From Treponema sp. UBA4326 (GTDB lineage Bacteria; Spirochaetota; Spirochaetia; Treponematales; Treponemataceae): a DNA stretch of 12,898 bases. The stretch covers positions 1-12,898 of the forward strand of contig DGTW01000039.1 in NCBI GenBank assembly GCA_002393835.1. Direction: 5' to 3'. This document shows, piece after piece, positions 5,602 through 11,473 of the stretch (positions within the stretch are counted from its first letter, which is position 1; each line of letters opens with the position of its first letter). The translations under genes were made by a program, and so were the position numbers. The notes under the pieces are model-generated. The model was not told the origin of the DNA. It saw only the letters and a program-made list of their open reading frames with translations, and did no database searches.

Positions 5602-7053
5602 TTAAAAGCTTCGCCACTCAGTTTTTATAATCAGCCCGCACCAGTAACGCACGGAATGGCTGCACATTCTCTTAAAGCCCTTTTCCTCAAGCCGCAGGGC
5701 AAGGTATTTCTGGCTTCCAATCCGCTCGCTGTTCGCGTTGCACCATTTCATATAGGCCGCATACATATCCTGATTTCTCACGCGGAAAGTTCCGGTGGCA
5801 TCCACTGTACAGCAGTCTTTAAGGAATGTTCCCACGGTGTCCATGTCCTCGCGGTATTCTTCGGTCGCGCTTCTTACGCTCTCCGGGTCAGAAAGCCCTT
5901 CTTTTTTCCAGTCGCGGTAGCCCTGCAAAAGCCAGTTCAGGATTCCGGCGTTTTCCTTCGCAAGCTTTTCGCCAAGGTGCTTGTCGCGCTGTCCGCTAGG
6001 AATCGTAACGGTAAAGGGAATCAGCTTTATTCTCCGCCAGATGCCGTAGTCGCCGCCCTTTATCCTCGGCTTGTGGTTCGTCGCCATAAAAATCTTGAAA
6101 GTCGGAAAAAACGAAAAATACTCTCCGTATAAAAACCTCGCAGTCAGCTTGTCCTCGCCTGTAATCTGCTTCACAAGACTTTCGCCCAAAGCCTTTCCCT
6201 GCTCGGTCTCGCTCGTGGTAACAAGCCTCTTTCCGCAAAGACGCGCAAGGTCGTTGCTCTGGTCGCTCGTTTTTTTCATGAACGTCTCGACTCCGGTGGA
6301 ACAGGCGTAATCGCCGAAAAGCGACTGGAGCGTGTTCAGAAAAGTGCTTTTTCCGTTCGCGCCGCTTCCCCACAGAATAAATATACATTGCTCGCTCACA
6401 TCTCCTGTAAGGGCATAGCCCATGGCCTTCTGCACGTAATGAATAAGCTCCGCGTCCTGGTTCATAATCTGCATCAAAAAATGCTTCCAAGTGGGGCAGT
6501 CCGCCGCCGCGTCATACTCAAAGTTTGATTTCTTCGTGCATAAGTCCGCCCTGTCAGGCTCACGCGCCTCGCAGTTCTTTCTAAGATTTATAGTGCGGTT
6601 TTTGGTATTAAAGAGATACGGATCCGTGTCAAACTCAGATGCCCTCACAACCGTGTCCCGGCTCATCTTGCACAGACCTATCATCGACTGAATACGCCGG
6701 TAGCTCTCGCTCTTTATAAGGTGCCTCTCAAAGTCAATCGCAAGCTGAGGGTCTTTTATGTACCGTACGCCCCTGTACATCTGATGAATGAACTCCACTA
6801 CATTTATCTCCACTCGGTTGTTGTCGTCAATCTCCCAGTTAGTGCCGTTCCACACAAGAAACTTGTCCCACGGCTTGCAGTAGCGTATGTCGCTTCCGAA
6901 CGCCTTTAAAAAATAATCGCGGTTTGTGATGTCGGTAAACTGCATCTCGCCCTTAGCGTATTTGTTGCTCCGCAAGTCCTGCGACAGGACGCGGATAGCC
7001 TCGCTTACCTGCCTCTTTATCTCCTTATCGCGTTTTTTGTCCGTTCCGTTCAT
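5602..7053 (-). CDS. Phage/plasmid D5/P4-family SF3 helicase (primase-helicase C-terminal type)
   Basis: This is a 483-residue protein. A D5_N-like helical region (about residues 100-220, including LCKMSRDTVVRASEFDTDPY) precedes a superfamily 3 helicase. Walker A is GSGANGKST at 229-237, the acidic Walker B-like segment is VTTSETEQG at 278-286, sensor ATNHKP is at 324-329, and the arginine-finger region GIWRRI is at 337-342. Such proteins unwind replication origins of phages, satellites and plasmids. The N-terminal archaeo-eukaryotic primase domain of full-length P4 alpha is absent: the 100-residue N-terminus is too short for one. A start at 7053 is chosen because it overlaps the upstream gene's stop as ATGA and begins the homologous region; upstream codons in the frame belong to the neighbouring gene. 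Two genes upstream, a strong terminator separates it from the lysis genes. Confidence 0.85.
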   Translation of the reverse strand: MNGTDKKRDKEIKRQVSEAIRVLSQDLRSNKYAKGEMQFTDITNRDYFLKAFGSDIRYCKPWDKFLVWNGTNWEIDDNNRVEINVVEFIHQMYRGVRYIKDPQLAIDFERHLIKSESYRRIQSMIGLCKMSRDTVVRASEFDTDPYLFNTKNRTINLRKNCEAREPDRADLCTKKSNFEYDAAADCPTWKHFLMQIMNQDAELIHYVQKAMGYALTGDVSEQCIFILWGSGANGKSTFLNTLQSLFGDYACSTGVETFMKKTSDQSNDLARLCGKRLVTTSETEQGKALGESLVKQITGEDKLTARFLYGEYFSFFPTFKIFMATNHKPRIKGGDYGIWRRIKLIPFTVTIPSGQRDKHLGEKLAKENAGILNWLLQGYRDWKKEGLSDPESVRSATEEYREDMDTVGTFLKDCCTVDATGTFRVRNQDMYAAYMKWCNANSERIGSQKYLALRLEEKGFKRMCSHSVRYWCGLIIKTEWRSF

Positions 7054-7364
7054 ACACACCCCAGACCGTCTATCACAGCAAAATATTCTTCCATGCACCA
7101 CGCCGTAAACATAAAGGCATCCTGCAAATCGCCCGCGCCCTTGCCAAGCAGCTCCTGCCTCTTCTCGTAAAGAAAGACGAGCGAATGAGGATTTTCCTCG
7201 TACCGCCTCAGATTCCACCACGCGGCAAAACGGTCTCCTTTCTCGCAGTCCTTAACAAAGCCCTGCGAGCGGCAGACCTTATAGCACCACACGTCATCGC
7301 TCATCATATCAACGAAATTAGCCGCCTCTTTCTGAAGCTCAATTGCTATATATTCACCTGTCAT
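7050..7364 (-). CDS. Small phage-associated protein of unknown function
   Basis: This 104-residue acidic, tryptophan- and tyrosine-rich protein (MTGEYIAIELQKEAANFVDM...) is not recognised. It shows no membrane segment or signal peptide and several cysteines. The ATG at 7364 is chosen because GGAG lies seven bases upstream; earlier ATGs in the frame would run through the terminator stem at 7384-7415. Its stop overlaps the helicase start by four bases, so the two are translationally coupled and probably function together in replication or its control. The start lies only 12 bp after the terminator T-run. Expression therefore requires readthrough or a promoter that I could not identify inside the preceding gene. 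Confidence 0.6.
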   Translation of the reverse strand: MTGEYIAIELQKEAANFVDMMSDDVWCYKVCRSQGFVKDCEKGDRFAAWWNLRRYEENPHSLVFLYEKRQELLGKGAGDLQDAFMFTAWCMEEYFAVIDGLGCV

Positions 7365-7376
7365 AACGCGCTCCAT

Positions 7377-7415
7377 AAAAAAAGCCATACGGCACAGAAA
7401 ACCGCGCCGCATGGC
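7377..7415 (-). terminator. Rho-independent terminator after the lysis genes
   Basis: On the - strand GCCATGCGGC and GCCGTATGGC form a 10-bp stem (one G-U pair) with a 12-base loop, followed directly by seven T residues (complement of 7377-7383). It closes the tail/lysis transcript just after the spanin-like lipoprotein gene. Confidence 0.85.
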
Positions 7416-7438
7416 TCGCCAAAAAAAACGCAAAAAAA

Positions 7439-7939
7439 CTATCTTGCACCGAATAAAAGAAAAAGCAGGGAAGTAAAAGCTATTCCTACTCCGGCTCCTA
7501 CGGCAGTTCCGGCAAAAACATTCTTCAAGCCGTGTTTCTTTAGCCGCTCGTTCTCCAGAACAAGCGCGGAGTTTTCCTCTTCAAGCCTTTCGCATAAAGA
7601 AGCGTAGCTTTCAGCCTCGGTCTCCTGCGCCGCGCATTCAGAGCCGATTTTTACGACGGCCGCTTTCACTGCTTCCTGTGCCGTCCGCTCAATTTCCTCT
7701 TCCGCGATTTCCTGTAGCTCGTCAATCATCGCGTCCACCTCTTCCTGCGTGTAAACTCTTTCGGAAGCCGGAAAACCGTCTTTCAATCCGTCCTTTTCCG
7801 TCATGGATTGCATCGCAGCTTTCCCCGAAACCGTCGCACAGCTCGCAAGCAGGAATGTCAGAAAGACGCTCGCGCATCGCGTGATATGCCTCGTCAGCCT
7901 TTTTTTCAATCTGTTTCTTCTCCCTGCGGAATTTTTCAT
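7439..7939 (-). CDS. Spanin-like lipoprotein with C-terminal membrane anchor (possible unimolecular spanin)
   Basis: This 166-residue protein, counted from ATG 7939, has a basic N-terminus, a hydrophobic stretch and a lipobox (ASVFLTFLLASC; L31-A32-S33-C34), so it should be a lipoprotein. A long charged, glutamate-rich coiled-coil region follows (about residues 55-135), then a C-terminal membrane segment (NVFAGTAVGAGVGIAFTSLL, about 139-163). An outer-membrane lipid anchor plus an inner-membrane C-terminal helix is the topology of unimolecular spanins such as phage T1 gp11, which fuse inner and outer membranes at the end of lysis. A TTG at 7909 with AGGGAG ten bases upstream gives a more typical signal peptide (MKKRLTRHITRC...) and may be the true start. 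Its 5' part overlaps the preceding gene in another frame, as Rz1 does Rz. It ends with TAG before a terminator. Confidence 0.7.
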   Translation of the reverse strand: MKNSAGRRNRLKKRLTRHITRCASVFLTFLLASCATVSGKAAMQSMTEKDGLKDGFPASERVYTQEEVDAMIDELQEIAEEEIERTAQEAVKAAVVKIGSECAAQETEAESYASLCERLEEENSALVLENERLKKHGLKNVFAGTAVGAGVGIAFTSLLFLLFGAR

Positions 7940-8105
7940 CCGCCTTTTTGGCTCCTTCCAGATTCGAGCCGCCGCCAGTTTCAGTTTTCCGCGCGAAAAA
8001 TCTGAAAAACAGGACGGCCGCAAATCCCATCGCCGCGCACATTCCCCCAAGAACATACGCGGCTCGTTTTTTCACCGCAGAAAAAAAATCCTTTATGTTC
8101 ATCAT
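7722..8105 (-). CDS. Rz-like inner-membrane spanin candidate
   Basis: This 127-residue protein has one N-terminal membrane segment (about residues 15-37, AAYVLGGMCAAMGFAAVLFF). A charged, coiled-coil-prone periplasmic region follows (KKADEKFRREKKQIEKKADE, about 54-73). This is the layout of an i-spanin of the Rz type. Its start overlaps the holin stop by four bases (ATGA). The downstream lipoprotein gene begins inside its last third in a different frame, the nested Rz/Rz1 arrangement. Residues beyond about 85 (ACELCDGFGESCDAIHDGKG) do not look like coiled coil and may be shaped by the overlapping frame. An ordinary small membrane protein cannot be excluded. Confidence 0.6.
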   Translation of the reverse strand: MMNIKDFFSAVKKRAAYVLGGMCAAMGFAAVLFFRFFARKTETGGGSNLEGAKKADEKFRREKKQIEKKADEAYHAMRERLSDIPACELCDGFGESCDAIHDGKGRIERRFSGFRKSLHAGRGGRDD

Positions 8106-8335
8106 CCGCCAGCCTCGCTTTCTTCTGTATTCCTTTGCTTTCTGTCAAGCCTCTCGCTCATCGTGTGGTACACCTTCATTCCGCTGTTCACTCCGATTAC
8201 CGAAAGCCCCACCGCCGTAAGATGCTCCGCTCCCACAAAGCCCATGCACCGCAGGACGACAAAGCAGAAGAACACGAAGATTTTTACCGAGCAGAGCTTT
8301 CCCAAAAGCTTTTCAAGATAATATCCCGCGCCCAT
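8102..8335 (-). CDS. Probable phage holin
   Basis: This 77-residue protein has two hydrophobic segments (about residues 16-33, VKIFVFFCFVVLRCMGFV, and 38-53, HLTAVGLSVIGVNSGM) and a strongly charged, soluble C-terminal tail (SERLDRKQRNTEESEAGG). This is the usual form of a small two-segment phage holin, which makes the inner-membrane holes that trigger lysis. It starts at an ATG that shares one base with the stop of the endolysin gene (TGATG) and ends in an ATGA overlap with the spanin-like gene. This tight endolysin-holin-spanin order supports the assignment. No family signature is recognised, so the call rests on size, topology and context. Confidence 0.65.
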   Translation of the reverse strand: MGAGYYLEKLLGKLCSVKIFVFFCFVVLRCMGFVGAEHLTAVGLSVIGVNSGMKVYHTMSERLDRKQRNTEESEAGG

Positions 8336-8913
8336 CAGCCCTTGTCCTCCGTTACTGCCCTTATATACTCCTCGTACTCAGGGTCTGCGCCGAACAGGTC
8401 AGCTCCCTTCCGCGCCGCCTCTTCCAAAGCCTCGCGGTCAAGCCGCCGTATTCTGCACCTGTAGTCCATTCCCTGATACGCCCGCGCCATCGCAGAAAGA
8501 CATCTGAGCCTTGAACGGGGCGGCGAGCAGTCAAGCACGACATCATCTCCGCAGATTCCGCACACATGGGCTACCTCGTTTTCGTGGTACACGCGCCCGT
8601 TTTCGTCAGGCGGTCTGTCATAGTTCGTTATGAAGAACGCCGCGCGTATGCTGTCAGCCTTGCCGTCATCGTCCTTCGTAAAGAACTTTCTGAAAAGCGT
8701 GTCCGCTGTTACTCGGACGGCGCAGCCTGTCGCAAGGAGCAGCGCAAGGCACACGCTCCCCGAACAGTCCGATTTTAAAAGGTTCTCCTTTCCGCTTGCG
8801 TATCTCAGATACTGCATCCGGCCAAGAAAATACCTGAACCTTTCGCCTTCCGTAAGACCCGCCGTTATTTCCTTTTCCGTTTCAAGCATAATCCTTGCCT
8901 TTACGCTTTCCAT
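8335..8913 (-). CDS. NlpC/P60-like cysteine peptidase, probable phage endolysin
   Basis: This 192-residue protein has the NlpC/P60 pattern. The nucleophile is probably C50 in LKSDCSGSVCLALLL, and the catalytic histidine is probably H116 in EVAHVCGICGDDVVLDCS, with an acidic residue downstream. Enzymes of this family cut peptide stems of peptidoglycan. There is no signal peptide, as expected for an endolysin released through a holin, and the holin-like gene follows immediately. The ATG at 8913 is chosen because GAGGGGG lies about six bases upstream and it sits two bases after the preceding stop; an earlier in-frame ATG at 9078 would overlap the upstream gene entirely. The protein is rich in cysteines. 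It could instead be a tail-associated peptidase, but the lysis context is favoured. Confidence 0.7.
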   Translation of the reverse strand: MESVKARIMLETEKEITAGLTEGERFRYFLGRMQYLRYASGKENLLKSDCSGSVCLALLLATGCAVRVTADTLFRKFFTKDDDGKADSIRAAFFITNYDRPPDENGRVYHENEVAHVCGICGDDVVLDCSPPRSRLRCLSAMARAYQGMDYRCRIRRLDREALEEAARKGADLFGADPEYEEYIRAVTEDKG

Positions 8914-8915
8914 GC

Positions 8916-9230
8916 TCACCCCCTCAGCACAAACGATTTCAAAAGGACAATCACAAGGCTCACGCAGCTTATCGCAAAACTGCCCCACGCGATTACGCTT
9001 TTTCCCTTGCCGTCGCTCGCCTTGATGAATTCTTCCAGCCGCCGCGCCGTCGCGCAGGTCATCGGGTGAATCTGGCATTCCCTCTGCGAACTTTCCACAA
9101 AGTCAATGCGCCTGTTCATCGTATTCTTGAACTCCCTCATTTCCGAGCGGAAAGAGGCAAGCTCCACGTTAAGGCGGTTCATGCTTTCTATAAGGCGTTC
9201 CGTCTTGTCGCTCATCGTTTCGTCTCCCAT
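8916..9230 (-). CDS. Small coiled-coil protein with C-terminal membrane anchor
   Basis: This 104-residue protein is mainly a coiled coil (about residues 8-50, LIESMNRLNVELASFRSEMR...). It ends with one membrane segment (about 79-98, VIAWGSFAISCVSLVIVLL) and a short basic tail. Proteins of this form often precede endolysin and holin genes in phages of Gram-positive and other bacteria (XhlA-like), where they assist lysis or anchor to the membrane; here that role is inferred. The ATG at 9230 has AAAGGAG nine bases upstream; a second ATG at 9215 is also preceded by GGGAG. It sits one base after the likely original end of the tail hub gene and two bases before the endolysin gene, so it is part of one operon. 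Confidence 0.65.
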   Translation of the reverse strand: MGDETMSDKTERLIESMNRLNVELASFRSEMREFKNTMNRRIDFVESSQRECQIHPMTCATARRLEEFIKASDGKGKSVIAWGSFAISCVSLVIVLLKSFVLRG

Positions 9231-9345
9231 ACTACCGTTCTCCTTTAAGCCACAGCCGTGTCTCAAAAGCCGCGTTCTTTTTGTAGCACAGCGTAAGCTC
9301 GTCAATCCTCGCGCGGACAGTTTTTCTGCCCCCGCCCAGCCGAAT

Positions 9346-10386
9346 CTACATATATGCTCCATCCCTTGCGTTTGCAAGGGCAAGAAATGTCGTAATGTAA
9401 TAGATTTTTCCCCCGCACAGATGCTCCGTAAGCCACCTGTCGCAAAGCTCCTGCTCAAAATCTTTTCCGTCCGTCTGCCCGTCGCTTATAAAACGACCAG
9501 TTTTTTTAAGCGGAACGCGCCCGAACCGCTCAATCTCAGCCTCGTCGCACGAAAAAACGCGGCGTATCTCCGTTTCTCCGTCCTCAGTCTTCCGCCTGTA
9601 TTTCAAGAGGATGTCGTTCGCGTAGTCCTCGTATTCATTAAAGCCGTGAATGTGCGTTATCACGTCCTCAAACAAAGAAAACTGCGATGTCGTATCTATT
9701 GGGCTTTCTGAGTATTCGCTTTCTGTAAAAACGATTTCCCTTTCTTCGCATTCAAGATACGCCCTGTAAGTAAGCGCAAGCTCGCAGAGCTCTTCCCACA
9801 CAGTCCGCGAGCATTCGCAGTAAGGAACGCGAAGCTTCACATTGTCGCACCTCTTTACGCAAAGCCCCTTTGCACTCGCCGCTATGCCGTGGACGAGCGA
9901 CTTTTCCGTGTCCTCGCCGTCGCATACCGCAAAGTCAGAAAAAGACAGCGCCGCCTCCCATTCCCTGCAAACGCTCATCCGGCCTAGGAAAAACGAATAA
10001 TCCGTAAGCTCCACAAGGCAGGTCTTTTCCCCTCCGCCGTCCTGCAGGCTCTCAAAGCCCTTTTCGCCTACGTAAAGAACGCAACGCCTGAAGTCCGCCG
10101 CGCCGTCAGTTCCGTAGCGGAACCACATTTCCACCGCAAGGCCGCGTTTAAAAGCCGCGTTGCTTCCGTCCGTGTAGCTCCCGTCCGCGTCGTCCAGTTC
10201 CATTTTCGCACGGGTCACAATTCCGCCCTCAGCCGCCTTGTATGATGTAAGCTCAAAAGAAAGAATGTCCTCGTATGGAAATTCACTAACGCCGTCCGCT
10301 CCGCTGTAGAGGATTTTCACAAAGCACCTTGTTTCTTCGTCAACAATGCGTTTCTTGACGGTTTCGCCTGCATCGTAAAAGGTCAT
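9346..10386 (-). CDS. Phage tail/baseplate hub-like protein, probably truncated by an amber codon
   Basis: This protein has 346 residues up to TAG at 9348-9346. The N-terminal part (about residues 20-90, with YEDILSFELTSYKAAEGGIV and MELDDADGSYTD) has the beta-rich pattern seen at the start of phage tail hub or baseplate proteins. The middle (about 150-260) contains VWEELCELALTYRAYLECEE, resembling the helical and beta segments of late-control/hub proteins. The assignment is by pattern and context only. The frame continues beyond the TAG for 37 sense codons and ends at a second TAG one base before the next gene's ATG, so the TAG at 9346 probably interrupts a longer gene (9232-10386). The ATG at 10386 has no clear Shine-Dalgarno site; GTG at 10401 is an alternative. 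Confidence 0.55.
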   Translation of the reverse strand: MTFYDAGETVKKRIVDEETRCFVKILYSGADGVSEFPYEDILSFELTSYKAAEGGIVTRAKMELDDADGSYTDGSNAAFKRGLAVEMWFRYGTDGAADFRRCVLYVGEKGFESLQDGGGEKTCLVELTDYSFFLGRMSVCREWEAALSFSDFAVCDGEDTEKSLVHGIAASAKGLCVKRCDNVKLRVPYCECSRTVWEELCELALTYRAYLECEEREIVFTESEYSESPIDTTSQFSLFEDVITHIHGFNEYEDYANDILLKYRRKTEDGETEIRRVFSCDEAEIERFGRVPLKKTGRFISDGQTDGKDFEQELCDRWLTEHLCGGKIYYITTFLALANARDGAYM

Positions 10387-10416
10387 AGTTGATTCTTGCA
10401 CATAAAGCCGCAGTTT

Positions 10417-10440
10417 TTCTGATGATAATTAACATCAGAA
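10417..10440. promoter_or_regulatory. Perfect 8-bp inverted repeat between the divergent genes
   Basis: TTCTGATG and CATCAGAA flank an 8-base AT-only centre. It lies in the short gap between the leftward tail hub gene and the rightward gene at 10472 and has no adjacent T-run on either strand, so it resembles an operator more than a terminator. Confidence 0.45.
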
Positions 10441-10451
10441 TAAAAGCCCTG

Positions 10452-10493
10452 TTCTGCCGTAAACTGTACCCATGCGCAGGATTTACGGCAGAA
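10452..10493 (+). promoter_or_regulatory. Perfect 12-bp inverted repeat enclosing the start codon of the 10472 gene
   Basis: TTCTGCCGTAAA (10452-10463) and TTTACGGCAGAA (10482-10493) are exact complements and flank 18 bases that contain the ATG at 10472-10474. In RNA the start codon would sit in the hairpin loop; in DNA the repeat could be an operator for the divergent promoters. The right arm is codons 4-8 of the gene. Confidence 0.6.
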
Positions 10494-11218
10494 AATGCTC
10501 GCTCTCGCTTATGCTGGATGGCTTTTCATCAGTGGCATTTCCTTACTGCGAGGAAACCATAAGGGAAGCCGTGAGCGGCTATTTTCTGCCATCTGCGCTT
10601 GAAGGCAATAGAAAGAGCGCTTTTTTTGCGACAGGCTCAGAAATAACAGGCTGCTTTATAACACGCCTTGACGATGAATGCGCAATGCCTCTATTAAGCC
10701 TTATGGAACCCGGCAAAAAACGCTTTACGCTCATTCAAGACCATGTTTGCAAAAAGAAAAAATATACAGGTGTATTTTGCAAGACGTTTTCCATCTTTGC
10801 GGAACATGGAAAAGCCGTGTACTTAAAGTGCGAGGTCGGAGGCGACAGGCTTTCCAAGGCGGCAGACACGGAAGAAGATTGCTCCGTATGGTCAAAAAAT
10901 AAAACGTTCCTGTTCAACGGAAAGGAAGTGTTCGCAGACGGAAACAGACTGCCGCAAGTCTACAGAATCGAGCTGAAAGGAAACCTTGAAAAAAACAGCG
11001 GCTACGAGCTTTTGCTGTATTCTCCCCTTTCTTTTGAATTCTTCCCATGCCTGAATAAAATAGAAAAAATAACAGTTCCATTGAACCTAGAAAAAAGCGT
11101 TTTTATAGAACTGAACGGTCTTATCCCTGCTCACGACCTATGCGACATAAACTGCGCTGACAGCATTCTTTCCGCAAGGCGTTTCTTTGTGGGCGGAAAA
11201 ATTCAAATGGTTTATTGA
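10472..11218 (+). CDS. Unrecognised phage-associated protein, possibly tail-tube-like
   Basis: This 248-residue protein has no membrane segment or signal peptide and a beta-rich look. The segment about residues 101-125 (VFCKTFSIFAEHGKAVYLKC) recalls the 'sensitive to fold, then G-K-x-L-x-L' strand pattern of phage tail-tube proteins. The C-terminal part (KITVPLNLEKSVFIELNGLI, about 200-219) has similar alternation. This is weak pattern evidence, not identification. It is divergent from the tail/lysis operon and closed by its own terminator at 11246-11288. There is no Shine-Dalgarno sequence, and the ATG lies in the loop of a perfect inverted repeat. An in-frame ATG at 10511 is an alternative start. 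Its opposite orientation suggests that the prophage has been rearranged, or that this is an independently regulated gene. Confidence 0.55.
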   Translation: MRRIYGRKCSLSLMLDGFSSVAFPYCEETIREAVSGYFLPSALEGNRKSAFFATGSEITGCFITRLDDECAMPLLSLMEPGKKRFTLIQDHVCKKKKYTGVFCKTFSIFAEHGKAVYLKCEVGGDRLSKAADTEEDCSVWSKNKTFLFNGKEVFADGNRLPQVYRIELKGNLEKNSGYELLLYSPLSFEFFPCLNKIEKITVPLNLEKSVFIELNGLIPAHDLCDINCADSILSARRFFVGGKIQMVY

Positions 11219-11245
11219 AATTTTCCTCTGCATACCGCAAAATAC

Positions 11246-11288
11246 CCCGGCAACTTCCGTAAAAGTGGATCTTGCCGGGATTTTTTTT
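11246..11288 (+). terminator. Rho-independent terminator after the 10472 gene
   Basis: CCCGGCAA (11246-11253) and TTGCCGGG (11272-11279) form an 8-bp GC-rich stem with inner partial pairing, followed by eight T residues at 11281-11288. It ends + strand transcription before the integron integrase gene. Confidence 0.85.
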
Positions 11289-11437
11289 GGGCGAAATATC
11301 TCTTTCCCAGTCGCCTTCCGGGCTTCCCTACGGTCGGTACTCAGGCCGCAGGCGGCCTTCGCACGCGCTGACGCGCCCCTCCACGCTCGCGCCGGGTGTA
11401 CCTTACAATATAAAGTGCAAACTCCTGAAATTTAAGC
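11289..11437. other. GC-rich gap before the integrase
   Basis: No gene is supported. The stretch is GC-rich up to about 11400 and contains the hairpin AGGCCG-CAGG-CGGCCT (11343-11358) and GGTAC/GTACC repeats enclosing it. It then changes abruptly to AT-rich sequence that continues through the integrase. This compositional step marks the probable left limit of the integron segment. Confidence 0.5.
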
Positions 11438-11467
11438 TTGCCGATTTTTATTACATTTTATTATATT
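11438..11467 (+). promoter_or_regulatory. Candidate promoter of the integron integrase
   Basis: TTGCCG at 11438-11443 and TATATT at 11462-11467 are 18 bp apart. Transcription would begin about seven bases after the -10 box, at or next to the ATG at 11474, so the message could be leaderless. This agrees with the absence of any Shine-Dalgarno sequence there. Confidence 0.4.
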
Positions 11468-11473
11468 CATTCC

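Noticed and set aside
5656..6132. Long + strand frames opposite the helicase and lysis genes
   Set aside because: They are antisense shadows of GC-rich coding sequence; the - strand frames have family motifs, ATGA overlaps and ribosome-binding sites.
5996..6490. 164-codon - strand frame inside the helicase gene
   Set aside because: It overlaps the Walker A/B part of the SF3 helicase in another frame and has no recognisable features.
9346..9348. General reassignment of TAG in the phage
   Set aside because: TAG closes other genes at sensible places (the lipoprotein gene before its terminator, the abiEii gene), so a single interruption is more likely than a changed code.
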